Shown here in pieces: positions 1 through 5,731 of a stretch of DNA of 6,592 bases. The first letter of the stretch is position 1. Each line of letters opens with the position of its first letter. The notes under the pieces were generated by a model. That model did no database searches. It was not told the DNA's origin and saw nothing but the letters and a program-made list of their open reading frames with translations. Both the position numbers and the translations under genes were made by a program. Source of the DNA: Pseudomonadota bacterium (GTDB lineage: Bacteria > Pseudomonadota > Alphaproteobacteria > SMXQ01); NCBI GenBank assembly GCA_022562375.1, contig JADFPK010000007.1, forward strand, positions 1-6,592, read 5' to 3'.

Positions 1-428
1 ATCTCGTCGCGGAACTTCCACTGGATCTGATAGAGGTTCTTCGGCAGGTCCCGGTAACTCTTGATCAGGTGCCGGAAGATGTCGGTGATCAGTTCCTCGT
101 TGGTCGGGCCGTAGAGCATCTCGCGCTCATGGCGGTCGGTGATGCGCAGCATCTCCTTGCCGTAGCCGTCATAGCGGCCTGATTCCTCCCACAGCTCCGC
201 CGGCTGGATCGTCGGCATGAGGATTTCCTGGCACCCGGCCGCGTCCTGCTCTTCGCGGACGATGCGGGTGATGTTCTGCAGCACCCTGAGGCCAAGCGGC
301 AGCCAGGAATAGATGCCGGCGCTCGATTGGCGGATCATGCCGGCGCGCAGCATCAACCGGTGGGAGACGATCTGCGCTTCGGCGGGCGTCTCCTTCAGGG
401 TCGGCAGGAAATAGGCCGATAGATGCAT
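1..428 (-). CDS. proS: Prolyl-tRNA synthetase, N-terminal part (3' end off the left edge)
   Basis: ProS charges tRNA-Pro with proline in the cytoplasm. The 142 visible residues are the start of the class II catalytic domain. The N-terminus [19 protein letters not shown] matches the usual MRLSRYFLPT-type start. The segment around residues 28-50 ([20 protein letters not shown]) is the motif 1 region. GPTNEE near residues 108-113 contributes to the active site. QIQWKFRDE at the window edge is class II motif 2. I chose the ATG at 428 because it gives the family N-terminus and because an AAGGA Shine-Dalgarno lies four bases upstream (437-433). The frame is open further upstream but carries no family similarity there. 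The gene is preceded by 170 bases that hold a possible promoter and competing hairpins. In alphaproteobacteria proS often follows a DUF1467 gene; here three other loci intervene. The identification is secure; the C-terminal half, including motif 3 and the anticodon-binding domain, is not visible. Confidence 0.97.
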   Translation of the reverse strand, partial: MHLSAYFLPTLKETPAEAQIVSHRLMLRAGMIRQSSAGIYSWLPLGLRVLQNITRIVREEQDAAGCQEILMPTIQPAELWEESGRYDGYGKEMLRITDRHEREMLYGPTNEELITDIFRHLIKSYRDLPKNLYQIQWKFRDE

Positions 429-447
429 GGCGTCCTTGAGCGCGAAA

Positions 448-491
448 CGGTGCGGGGCCCGCACCGGCGCCGATCGAGGTTCGGCCGGTGC
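448..491 (-). promoter_or_regulatory. Two mutually exclusive hairpins in the proS leader
   Basis: Read on the minus strand, stem A pairs 491-484 with 468-461 (8 bp, GCACCGGC/GCCGGTGC, 15-nt loop). Stem B pairs 466-459 with 455-448 (8 bp, CGGTGCGG/CCGCACCG, 3-nt loop). They share bases 461-466, so only one can form at a time. Stem B ends 19 bases before the proS ATG and leaves the AAGGA ribosome binding site free. No run of T follows either stem, so this is not a standard intrinsic terminator. The complementarity is seen directly; a regulatory role is inference, since GC-rich DNA can give such stems by chance. Confidence 0.35.
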
Positions 492-504
492 TTTGCGCGG
501 TCAG

Positions 505-533
505 ACTTTAGGCAAAGGCGCAATCAATAGCAA
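505..533 (-). promoter_or_regulatory. Candidate proS promoter
   Basis: On the minus strand TTGCTA (533-528, 4 of 6 to the TTGACA consensus) is followed after 17 bases by TAAAGT (510-505, 4 of 6 to TATAAT). Transcription would start near 498, giving a leader of about 70 nt that begins just before the paired hairpins. The -10 element overlaps one of two copies of the 10-mer CCTAAAGTCT. The match is only moderate. Confidence 0.3.
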
Positions 534-598
534 TGGCGGGCCAAACGCGCGGGGAAAACCGGGTGAAAGAGCGAGACTTTAGGGTGCCGGTACGGCCT

Positions 599-1024
599 CT
601 AGCGCGCCGGGCCCTGTTCCTGGCAGGCGGCGGCGAGCGCGCGGTTCTCCTCGCTGGTCAGGGGCCCGCCGTTGAAATAGGCCCGGCCGTCCTGCTTGAC
701 GATGACGGTGCCGATAGTGGCCTCGGGCCGGAACACATCCGGGGTCTGGGGGATATCGAAGCGCTTGTCGATATCGACGGTGATGGCGATGACGATCTCC
801 TCCGGCAGCTTGATTTCGGGCGCATCTCCGAGATCGGCGGGGACGACGGGGCGGCCATTGACGTCGACACCGGGCTCATAGGCGACGCCCGGTTCGGCCA
901 CATGACGGACCAGGGCGGCGCAGTCGGCCTTGGTGATGATGACGGTCGCGGCGCCGGCGGGAACGGTGAAAACCGAAAGGAGGGCCAGCGTCAGCGTCGA
1001 GGCGGAAAAAAATGTTGACAACAT
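599..1024 (-). CDS. Small exported protein of unknown function
   Basis: This encodes 141 residues. Residues 1-25 look like a Sec signal peptide: a hydrophobic stretch LTLALLSVFTVPAGA followed by an Ala-x-Ala site, with likely cleavage after AGA or GAA at about residue 25-27. The n-region lacks a positive charge, which is unusual. The mature part of about 115 residues is acidic and rich in Val, Pro and Gly. It has two cysteines (C35 near the N-terminus, C134 near the C-terminus) that could form a disulfide in the periplasm. It carries the recognisable string YEPGVDVNGRPVVPADLG and an alternating hydrophobic run EIVIAITVDIDKRF that suggests beta strands. I do not recognise a named domain and assign no function. 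The ATG at 1024 is chosen because it places the signal peptide at the very N-terminus; the ribosome binding site is weak. An antisense open frame (533-1018) is read as a shadow. The gene stands alone between the candidate small RNA and proS. Confidence 0.8.
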   Translation of the reverse strand: MLSTFFSASTLTLALLSVFTVPAGAATVIITKADCAALVRHVAEPGVAYEPGVDVNGRPVVPADLGDAPEIKLPEEIVIAITVDIDKRFDIPQTPDVFRPEATIGTVIVKQDGRAYFNGGPLTSEENRALAAACQEQGPAR

Positions 1025-1250
1025 GGATCAAACCTAGTTCGCCAACATTTAACAAAGCGATAACCGCCCGGGCCTGTCCGATCCCCATAAATCAGATTAA
1101 CAAATCATATCAAAGCATTGAATAATAAATATATATAACCCGGCGGTCTGGGTCCTTGATGACGCCGTCTGGCGCCGGCGGACCCCCATTCCGGCCCTCC
1201 CCGCCCGATTTCGAAGGCGATGAAAAAAAACGAAATAATGCACAGGGCTC
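1025..1250. other. AT-rich intergenic stretch upstream of the exported-protein gene
   Basis: No convincing gene lies here. Bases about 1085-1140 are strikingly AT-rich against a GC-rich background (ATAATAAATATATATAACC at the right end) and probably contain the promoter of the exported-protein gene read to the left. I could not find a -35/-10 pair that I trust. Bases 1150-1155 and 1180-1185 (GGGTCC/GGACCC) can pair around a GC-rich core; the meaning is unknown. Open frames on the minus strand between 1097 and 1330 start with non-ATG codons, lack ribosome binding sites and are treated as spurious. Confidence 0.5.
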
Positions 1251-1279
1251 GTGACTCCGGCGCTAGAACCACGTACAAT
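1251..1279 (+). promoter_or_regulatory. Candidate sigma70-type promoter of the small RNA
   Basis: GTGACT (1251-1256, 4 of 6 to TTGACA) and TACAAT (1274-1279, 5 of 6 to TATAAT) are separated by exactly 17 bases. Transcription would start near A1287. The promoter points towards a series of hairpins and an intrinsic terminator with no protein gene between them, which raises its credibility. Confidence 0.45.
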
Positions 1280-1286
1280 AATCGCC

Positions 1287-1445
1287 AAGTGATAAAAAAA
1301 GCCGCACCGGCGGTTACCAATGCGGCCCAAGTTCAGGGAGGAAACGCCTAGTTAGGCGTGTGCAGGGGCAAAAGCCCTGCAACGGCTCATATAGAGCCCA
1401 ATTATAAAATGGCAACCCCCAATGTGGGAATTGCCATTTTTTTTT
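1287..1445 (+). ncRNA. Candidate small non-coding RNA, about 160 nt
   Basis: Between a sigma70-like promoter and a strong intrinsic terminator lie four local hairpins. H1 pairs 1301-1306 with 1321-1326 (GCCGCA/TGCGGC). H2 pairs 1344-1350 with 1353-1359 (ACGCCTA/TAGGCGT; the closing pairs must open to leave a loop). H3 pairs 1361-1367 with 1375-1381 (TGCAGGG/CCCTGCA). H4 pairs 1384-1388 with 1394-1398 (GGCTC/GAGCC). A purine-rich single-stranded stretch AGGGAGGAAAC (1335-1345) resembles a Shine-Dalgarno but has no start codon at a usable distance. An A/U-rich stretch just before the terminator plus a long U tail would suit Hfq binding. No open frame fits, and there is no plus-strand gene downstream, so it is not a leader of a coding gene in this window. 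It does not match tRNA, SRP RNA, tmRNA or a riboswitch class that I recognise. It is convergent with tag and divergent from the exported-protein gene. The signals are seen directly; that they form a transcribed RNA is inference. Confidence 0.55.
1406..1445 (+). terminator. Strong Rho-independent terminator
   Basis: AAAATGGCAA (1406-1415) pairs perfectly with TTGCCATTTT (1431-1440). An inner CCC/GGG pairing (about 1416-1418 with 1426-1428) extends the stem, and nine T (1437-1445) follow. The orientation is plus strand. Because the left arm begins with AAAA preceded by ATT, the minus strand also reads stem-TTTTATAATT, so it may act weakly for transcripts coming leftwards out of tag. Confidence 0.9.
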
Positions 1446-1583
1446 GTAAGTCTTCTTGCCTACCGGTTCGTGCGCGATGGATAGATTGTCAGGCCCGTCG
1501 CCGACATTTACGGCGCGGAAATTTGCGGCGGCGACGCTCGAGACGCCTGCATCCGCCGGTCAAAGAAACACCAGCTGAACAGC

Positions 1584-1609
1584 ACCGCCGGGCACCCCGA
1601 TCGGGCGGT
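1584..1609 (-). terminator. Possible weak terminator hairpin after tag
   Basis: Eight bases after the tag stop codon, ACCGCC and GGCGGT (1609-1604 with 1589-1584 on the minus strand) can form a 6-bp stem around a GC-rich 14-nt loop. No T run follows, so it would be a poor intrinsic terminator. The T-tailed hairpin at 1406-1445, read backwards, may end the operon instead. Confidence 0.2.
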
Positions 1610-1616
1610 TTCGAGA

Positions 1617-2156
1617 TCACTTGCCTGAATTCATCCACGGCGGGTTTTGCGCCACGATCTTGGCGAACACCGGGCAATCGGGATCATGGGCGCCGGGCAG
1701 ATAACCGATGCTCATGAGGAACTCCGAGACGATCTCCGGCCCCATGAACCGGAAGGTGGCGCGGAACAGCTTCACCCATTCAGCGTGCGCCAACGGGTGA
1801 TGGCGGGAGAGCCAGGCGGCGAAGGAGCCCTCGGCGTCACGGATGACCAAAAGGCGCCGGGCGTTCTCGATCACCGCCTCGATCTTGCGCCGGTTGCGGA
1901 TGATCCCGGCATCCAACAACAGACGGGCGACATCGGCCTCGCCGAATGCGGCCACCGTCTCGGGGTCGAAGTCGGCGAAGGCGGCGTTCAGCGCCGCCCG
2001 CTTCTTGAGCACCAACAGCCATGACAGCCCGGCCTGGTTGATCTCGAGCGCCAGGCGTTCCAAGAGGACGCGGTCGTCATCGACGGGAAACCCGTATTCC
2101 TCGTCGTGGTGAGGCCCGTGGAAGGGATGGCCCTTGGCGATCTCGCAATAGCTCAT
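1617..2156 (-). CDS. tag: DNA-3-methyladenine glycosylase I
   Basis: Tag removes 3-methyladenine from alkylated DNA, the first step of base-excision repair. The 179-residue product is close to the E. coli enzyme length (187). The four zinc ligands of the family are present: Cys4, His17 (in HHDEEYG), and His157 and Cys161 (HxxxC in AHDPDCP). Glu38, in LEINQAGLSW, lies at the position of the catalytic glutamate. VLKKR (49-53) and DAGIIRNRRKI (82-92) are also typical. I chose the ATG at 2156 because it places Cys4 correctly; the open frame extends further upstream to about 2417 but that part is unlike the family and overlaps the preceding gene. The ribosome binding site is poor. The gene starts 29 bases after the DUF1467 stop and is probably the last gene of the operon. 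In the related genomes I remember, tag is not a usual member of this cluster, so it is likely an insertion into it. Confidence 0.96.
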   Translation of the reverse strand: MSYCEIAKGHPFHGPHHDEEYGFPVDDDRVLLERLALEINQAGLSWLLVLKKRAALNAAFADFDPETVAAFGEADVARLLLDAGIIRNRRKIEAVIENARRLLVIRDAEGSFAAWLSRHHPLAHAEWVKLFRATFRFMGPEIVSEFLMSIGYLPGAHDPDCPVFAKIVAQNPPWMNSGK

Positions 2157-2174
2157 CTTCAGGATCCGCTCGGG

Positions 2175-2194
2175 CCCTCTTGCGCTCAAGAGGG
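2175..2194 (-). promoter_or_regulatory. Hairpin over the DUF1467 stop codon
   Basis: On the minus strand CCCTCTTG (2194-2187) pairs perfectly with CAAGAGGG (2182-2175) around the tetraloop AGCG. The DUF1467 TGA (2188-2186) sits at the top of the stem. There is no T tract, so it is not a classic terminator. It lies between DUF1467 and tag and could stabilise the upstream mRNA end or tune tag translation. Confidence 0.5.
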
Positions 2195-2422
2195 GCGGAA
2201 GGAAATCACTTCCGCCGCGATCACCAGGTAAACGACGCCCCAGACAGCGCCGGCGATCAGAGTCGTGGCGGCGAATTTGACCCCGAGGTTGGGATTGGAC
2301 GGCGCGCTCGCGGCGTGGCCTTTCTCGACCTCGTCGGGAACCTTGACGCCGATCGGCAGCATCACGAACCAAACCAGCCACCACAGGATGACGTAGACCA
2401 TTACGCCTGTGAACCAATTCAT
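2186..2422 (-). CDS. DUF1467 family small membrane protein
   Basis: This is a 78-residue protein with two predicted membrane helices: about residues 4-24 (FTGVMVYVILWWLVWFVMLP) and about 51-71 (AATTLIAGAVWGVVYLVIAAE). A short hydrophilic segment with VPDEVEKGHAASAPSNPNLG lies between them. The WWxVWFxMLPIGV start and the PxNPNLGxKF segment are typical of the DUF1467 family, which is common in alphaproteobacteria and has no established function. The start at 2422 is fixed by a good ribosome binding site, GAGGGG, five bases upstream (2433-2428). The open frame continues upstream into the end of rnj, but those residues are not family-like. From memory, the family usually lies directly upstream of proS, often next to methylmalonyl-CoA epimerase; here tag follows instead. 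Co-transcription with rnj is likely, but a large hairpin separates them. Confidence 0.9.
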   Translation of the reverse strand: MNWFTGVMVYVILWWLVWFVMLPIGVKVPDEVEKGHAASAPSNPNLGVKFAATTLIAGAVWGVVYLVIAAEVISFRPS

Positions 2423-2459
2423 CCCGACCCCTCGTCGGCCTCCGGGCTTGCGGCGGCTC

Positions 2460-2551
2460 GGCGCTCCTTGAAGCGGATCCGGGGCATCAGACCCTGACCA
2501 CATGCACCTCGGTCAAGGGCCTCTTGCCCCGGATCCGCTTCAAGGCGCGCC
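2460..2551 (-). repeat. Large inverted repeat (long hairpin) at the rnj 3' end
   Basis: Bases 2460-2486 and 2525-2551 are complementary at 26 of 27 positions (mismatch 2465/2546). The space between is also structured: 2489-2490 pair with 2521-2522, and 2492-2499 pair with 2511-2519 with one bulged base, leaving an 11-nt apical loop. In total about 36 pairs fold over 92 nt of the minus-strand transcript. The 5' arm is the last codons of rnj (ALKRIRGK region), the TGA at 2489-2487 lies inside, and the 3' arm is non-coding leader of the DUF1467 gene. It ends 27 bases before the DUF1467 ribosome binding site. No T run follows. The pairing is read directly from the sequence; function is not known. 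Confidence 0.9.
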
Positions 2552-4184
2552 TGACGGTTAGGCGCACCTCTTCCGCCACCGCCTCGTCATCAAACCGCTT
2601 CGCCCCCCCCATACCGTCCACCGCGTCGGCGATGGCCTCGATGACCTGATCGAGCGCTTCGGCGTCCTCCTCGTCGCCCTTGGCATCGAAGATGCCGTGG
2701 ACGGAAAGGCGCGGCGGGCCGATAAGCTCCCCTGCCCGGTTAAGGACGACGGTGGCGACCGCCGTGCCGTTCGTCATCATCCGCCGGCGCACACGCAGAA
2801 CATGGCCTTCCAGCGGCACCAGCCTGTTGCCGTCGAGCGCCAGCCGGCCGCAAGCGACCTCGGCGATCACCTCGACGTTCCCAGGCGCCAGCTTGAGGAC
2901 ATCGCCGTTGGTGGCGACGATGGCTTCCGGCACCTGGCAGGCGCGGGCGAAGGCGGTATGTTCTATCAGATGCCGCATCTCGCCGTGCATGGGCACGACG
3001 ACGGGCGGCCGCACCCACCGATACATGCGCGCCAGATCGTCGCGCGCCGGGTGGCCGGAGACATGGATCGGCTGATCGAGGTTGGTGACGACCTCGACGC
3101 CGCGCCCGGCAAGCTGGCTTTGCAGTCCCAGCACCGGCTTTTCGTTGCCGGGAATGATCCGCGACGAAAACAGCACGACGTCGCCGGCGGCGAGCTCGAC
3201 GTTGGGATGCACCCCGCCGGCGATCCGCGTTAACGCCGCTCCCGGCTCGCCCTGGCTGCCGGTGCAGATCAACAGGACTTCTTCCGGCGGCAGATGGCCG
3301 ACATCGTGCTCGGTCAGGAACGGCGGCACGTCCTTCAGATAGCCACACTCCCGGGCAACCTCGCTGACCCGCCACAAGGAACGGCCGACGAGCGCCGCGT
3401 GCCGTCCATTGGCCGCCGCCGCGGCGGCGATGGACTCGACGCGGGCAACGTTGGAGGCGAAGCAGGCGACGGCGACCCGGTTGCCGTATCCGCCGATGAG
3501 TTCGATCAGCTTGGCGCGGACATCCGCTTCCGACCCCGCTTCGCCGTCGACGAAGACGTTGGTGGAATCGCAGACCATGGCGAGCAGGCCTTCGTCGCCG
3601 AGTTCCTGGAGCGCTTCGGCGTCCGTCGCCTCGCCGATCAGCGGTTCCGGGTCGATCTTCCAATCCCCGGTGTGGAGCACGGTGCCGAACGGCGTGCGGA
3701 TCGCCAGCGCGTTGGGTTCGGGAATGGAATGGGTGAGGGTGATCAACTCGACCGAAAAGGGCGCCAGCTCGATGCGCCCGCCGAGCGGCACCTCGTTGAG
3801 TGTGACCTCGTCCTCGATACCGGCCTCGATCAGCTTGGTGCGAAGCATCCCGGCGGCGAACGGCGTCGCGTAGATCGGGCACCGGAGCTTCGGCCAAAGA
3901 TAGGGCACGGCGCCCAAATGGTCCTCGTGGGCATGGGTCAGCACCAGTCCGACGAGGTCCTCGCGGCATGAGACGATGAACCCGGGGTCGGGCATATAGA
4001 TATCGACGCCCGGCACCGATTCTCCGGCGAAGGTAATGCCGAGATCGACCATCAGCCACTTGCCGGCACAGCCATAGAGATAGAGGTTCATGCCGATCTC
4101 GCCGGCGCCGCCGAGCGGCAGATAGACCAGCCCCTCGGCCGCCGCCGCCAAGGCCCCGGAGAAACTGTCGTCGGCGCCGCTCAT
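2487..4184 (-). CDS. rnj: Ribonuclease J
   Basis: RNase J is a metallo-beta-lactamase/beta-CASP nuclease with 5'-to-3' exonuclease and endonuclease activity; in alphaproteobacteria it matures rRNA 5' ends and turns over mRNA. The 565-residue length is normal. Metal-binding motif HAHEDH is at 84-89, followed by THSIPEP (151-157), the HTGDWKIDP segment (171-179) and DSTN (206-209). The beta-CASP domain carries CTGSQGEP (308-315), SGHP (376-379) and VPMHGE (397-402). The C-terminal domain runs from about 430 to the end and finishes EVHVVRV. All catalytic elements are present. The ATG at 4184 overlaps the coaX stop codon (ATGA), implying coupled translation. Phylogenetically related frames on the opposite strand are shadows. 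The last ~21 codons form the 5' arm of a very long hairpin that encloses the stop codon, which raises the possibility of post-transcriptional control of this RNase by its own 3' end. Confidence 0.97.
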   Translation of the reverse strand: MSGADDSFSGALAAAAEGLVYLPLGGAGEIGMNLYLYGCAGKWLMVDLGITFAGESVPGVDIYMPDPGFIVSCREDLVGLVLTHAHEDHLGAVPYLWPKLRCPIYATPFAAGMLRTKLIEAGIEDEVTLNEVPLGGRIELAPFSVELITLTHSIPEPNALAIRTPFGTVLHTGDWKIDPEPLIGEATDAEALQELGDEGLLAMVCDSTNVFVDGEAGSEADVRAKLIELIGGYGNRVAVACFASNVARVESIAAAAAANGRHAALVGRSLWRVSEVARECGYLKDVPPFLTEHDVGHLPPEEVLLICTGSQGEPGAALTRIAGGVHPNVELAAGDVVLFSSRIIPGNEKPVLGLQSQLAGRGVEVVTNLDQPIHVSGHPARDDLARMYRWVRPPVVVPMHGEMRHLIEHTAFARACQVPEAIVATNGDVLKLAPGNVEVIAEVACGRLALDGNRLVPLEGHVLRVRRRMMTNGTAVATVVLNRAGELIGPPRLSVHGIFDAKGDEEDAEALDQVIEAIADAVDGMGGAKRFDDEAVAEEVRLTVRRALKRIRGKRPLTEVHVVRV

Positions 4185-4954
4185 GCCTTGACGTTGCGGC
4201 GGTAGACCATGGCCAATCCGCGCAGGGTCAGGTCGGTATCGAGATGGTCGATGCTATCGGTCGCCTCGGCGAACAGCGGCGCCAGCCCGCCGGTGGCGAC
4301 GACGGTGAGCTTGGCGCCGAATTCCCCGGCGATGCGTTCGACCAGGCCCTCGATCAACGCCACATAGCCCCAGTAAACGCCCGATTCCATCGCCGGAACC
4401 GTCGCCTTGCCGATCACCATTGCCGGGCGCTCGATGCCGACCCTCGGCAGATTGGCCGCCGCCTGATAGAGCGCCTCGACCGAAAGGTTGACCCCCGGCG
4501 CGATCACGCCGCCACGGTAACTGCCGTCGCCGGCGATGACGTCGAAGGTCGTGGCGGTGCCGAAATCGATCAGGATCAGTGGGCCGGGGTAGCGTTGGTG
4601 GGCGGCCAGCGCGCCGACCAGCCGGTCGGCGCCGACCTGGTCCGGCCGGTCGACCAGGACATCGAGGCCGACATCGACGCCATCCTCGCCGACCACCAGG
4701 GGCTCGGAATCGAAATAGCGCCGGCAGAGCTCGACCAGGGCGAACAGCGCCGCCGGGACGACGCTGGCGATGATGGCGCCGGAGACCTCCTGGCGCTTGA
4801 CATCCTCGATCGCCATCAGCTGGGTGAGCCACACGGCGTACTCATCGGCGGTCCGTTTGGCGTTGGTCGCCGCCCGCCATTCGCCGCGAAGCTCATCGCC
4901 TTCGAAAACGGCGAAGACCGTATTGGTGTTACCGCTGTCGATCGCCAGGAACAT
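4181..4954 (-). CDS. coaX: Type III pantothenate kinase
   Basis: CoaX phosphorylates pantothenate, the first step of coenzyme A synthesis, in the cytoplasm. The 257 residues match the family length. The N-terminal ASKHA phosphate-binding motif is D6-S-G-N-T10 (usually DIGNT or DVGNT). GADR (108-111) binds pantothenate, DFGTATT (130-136) holds the second aspartate motif, GGVIAPGV (148-155) and [14 protein letters not shown] (185-198) are family signatures, and ATGG (220-223) closes the nucleotide site. The ATG at 4954 gives the exact family N-terminus, though no clear Shine-Dalgarno precedes it. The gap after birA is 12 bases, and the stop codon overlaps the rnj start by four bases, so it is an operon member. 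The pairing of birA with coaX is common, and older annotations call this gene a Baf-type transcriptional regulator. Confidence 0.97.
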   Translation of the reverse strand: MFLAIDSGNTNTVFAVFEGDELRGEWRAATNAKRTADEYAVWLTQLMAIEDVKRQEVSGAIIASVVPAALFALVELCRRYFDSEPLVVGEDGVDVGLDVLVDRPDQVGADRLVGALAAHQRYPGPLILIDFGTATTFDVIAGDGSYRGGVIAPGVNLSVEALYQAAANLPRVGIERPAMVIGKATVPAMESGVYWGYVALIEGLVERIAGEFGAKLTVVATGGLAPLFAEATDSIDHLDTDLTLRGLAMVYRRNVKA

Positions 4955-4966
4955 GGGCGCAATCTA

Positions 4967-5731
4967 TCATCGATCGGCGGCGGCCGGGAGAAACACATCG
5001 CCGGCGCTGATGCGGCGGTCCTCTTCCCCGGCCCGACGGAGGATCAGCGCGCCGGCCTCGTCGAGCCCAATGAAGATGCCCGAAAGGGTTTCGCCATCGA
5101 GGCGCACCTCGATGGTCTCGCCGATACCGGCGGCGTGATCGAGCCATCGTTGCCTGACCCCGGCGAAACCTTCATCCCGCCAGCGTTCGTACCCCGACAG
5201 GAAGGCCCGGCAAAAGCCTTCCAGCACGCGCGCCGGCCCAAGGTCTTCGGCCCCCTCGGCCACCAGCGACGTCGCCGGATGGCCGGTACGCTCGGGAAAG
5301 CCGAGCACGTTGACGCCGACCCCGATCACCAGCCAATCGAGCCCGCTCTTGGGCCCAAGCGAAGTTTCAAGGAGGACGCCGGCGACCTTGCGGCCGTTCA
5401 ACAACACGTCGTTGGGCCACTTGTAACGGACGGCGACGGACGCCGGTATCAGCGGCGCGATGCCCTCGCCGATGGCGATGGCGGCGAGGAAGGCGAGCTC
5501 CGCCGCCCTCCTCGCCCCACGGCCGGGACGGAGGATGAGGGAGAGGTAAAGGTTGCCTTCGGGCGAGGACCAGCTTCGCCCCCGCCGGCCCCGCCCCTTG
5601 GTCTGGGTCCGGGCCCAGACCAGGGTGCCCGCCGCCGCTCCCCCGGCCGCCAGGCCGATGGCTTCATCGTTGGTGCTGGTTACGGTATCGAGGGCGATCA
5701 GGTCGAAGAATGGCGCCAGGCGGGGCGTCAT
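4967..5731 (-). CDS. birA: Biotin--[acetyl-CoA-carboxylase] ligase, HTH-less
   Basis: BirA activates biotin with ATP and attaches it to the carrier protein of biotin-dependent carboxylases. The 254-residue product starts directly in the catalytic domain: TSTNDEA (18-24), the biotinyl-AMP loop GRGRRGRSW (46-54) followed by [14 protein letters not shown], the active-site KWPNDVLL (104-111), [10 protein letters not shown] (113-122) and VIGVGVNV (135-142). A C-terminal SH3-like domain follows from about residue 205 ([27 protein letters not shown]). It lacks the N-terminal winged-helix domain, so it should not repress biotin genes itself. This single-function form is usual in alphaproteobacteria. 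The ATG at 5731 overlaps the nuoN stop codon (ATGA) and is the only start that keeps the full domain without running into nuoN. Confidence 0.97.
   Translation of the reverse strand: MTPRLAPFFDLIALDTVTSTNDEAIGLAAGGAAAGTLVWARTQTKGRGRRGRSWSSPEGNLYLSLILRPGRGARRAAELAFLAAIAIGEGIAPLIPASVAVRYKWPNDVLLNGRKVAGVLLETSLGPKSGLDWLVIGVGVNVLGFPERTGHPATSLVAEGAEDLGPARVLEGFCRAFLSGYERWRDEGFAGVRQRWLDHAAGIGETIEVRLDGETLSGIFIGLDEAGALILRRAGEEDRRISAGDVFLPAAADR

Noticed and set aside
533..1018. Plus-strand open frame of 161 codons opposite the exported-protein gene
   Set aside because: It lacks a recognisable domain and is Gly/Asp-rich, while the minus-strand frame has a signal peptide and a sensible composition. Only one can be real, and the minus frame is better.
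1097..1330. Hydrophobic minus-strand frames that could be a small toxin opposite the small RNA (type I toxin-antitoxin idea)
   Set aside because: The starts are TTG-type without ribosome binding sites, the frames extend into Arg-rich low-quality sequence, and the overlap with the candidate RNA is only about 35-45 bases.
1287..1445. 6S RNA or a known riboswitch
   Set aside because: The length suits 6S RNA, but the fold is a row of separate short hairpins and not one long rod with a central bubble. I found no conserved core of TPP, cobalamin, glycine or SAM riboswitches, and no gene lies downstream on that strand.
1497..1535. Inverted repeat GTCGCCG/CGGCGAC between the small RNA and tag
   Set aside because: It is a seven-base GC-rich stem with a 25-base loop and no T tract; expected by chance at this base composition.
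1358..1717. Plus-strand open frame starting at GTG 1358
   Set aside because: It runs through the intrinsic terminator (encoding the T run as Phe) and then antisense into tag; the purine-rich stretch upstream is too far away to serve as its ribosome binding site.
2697..3971. Plus-strand open frames opposite rnj
   Set aside because: They are shadows of the intact RNase J gene, with no motifs or ribosome binding sites.
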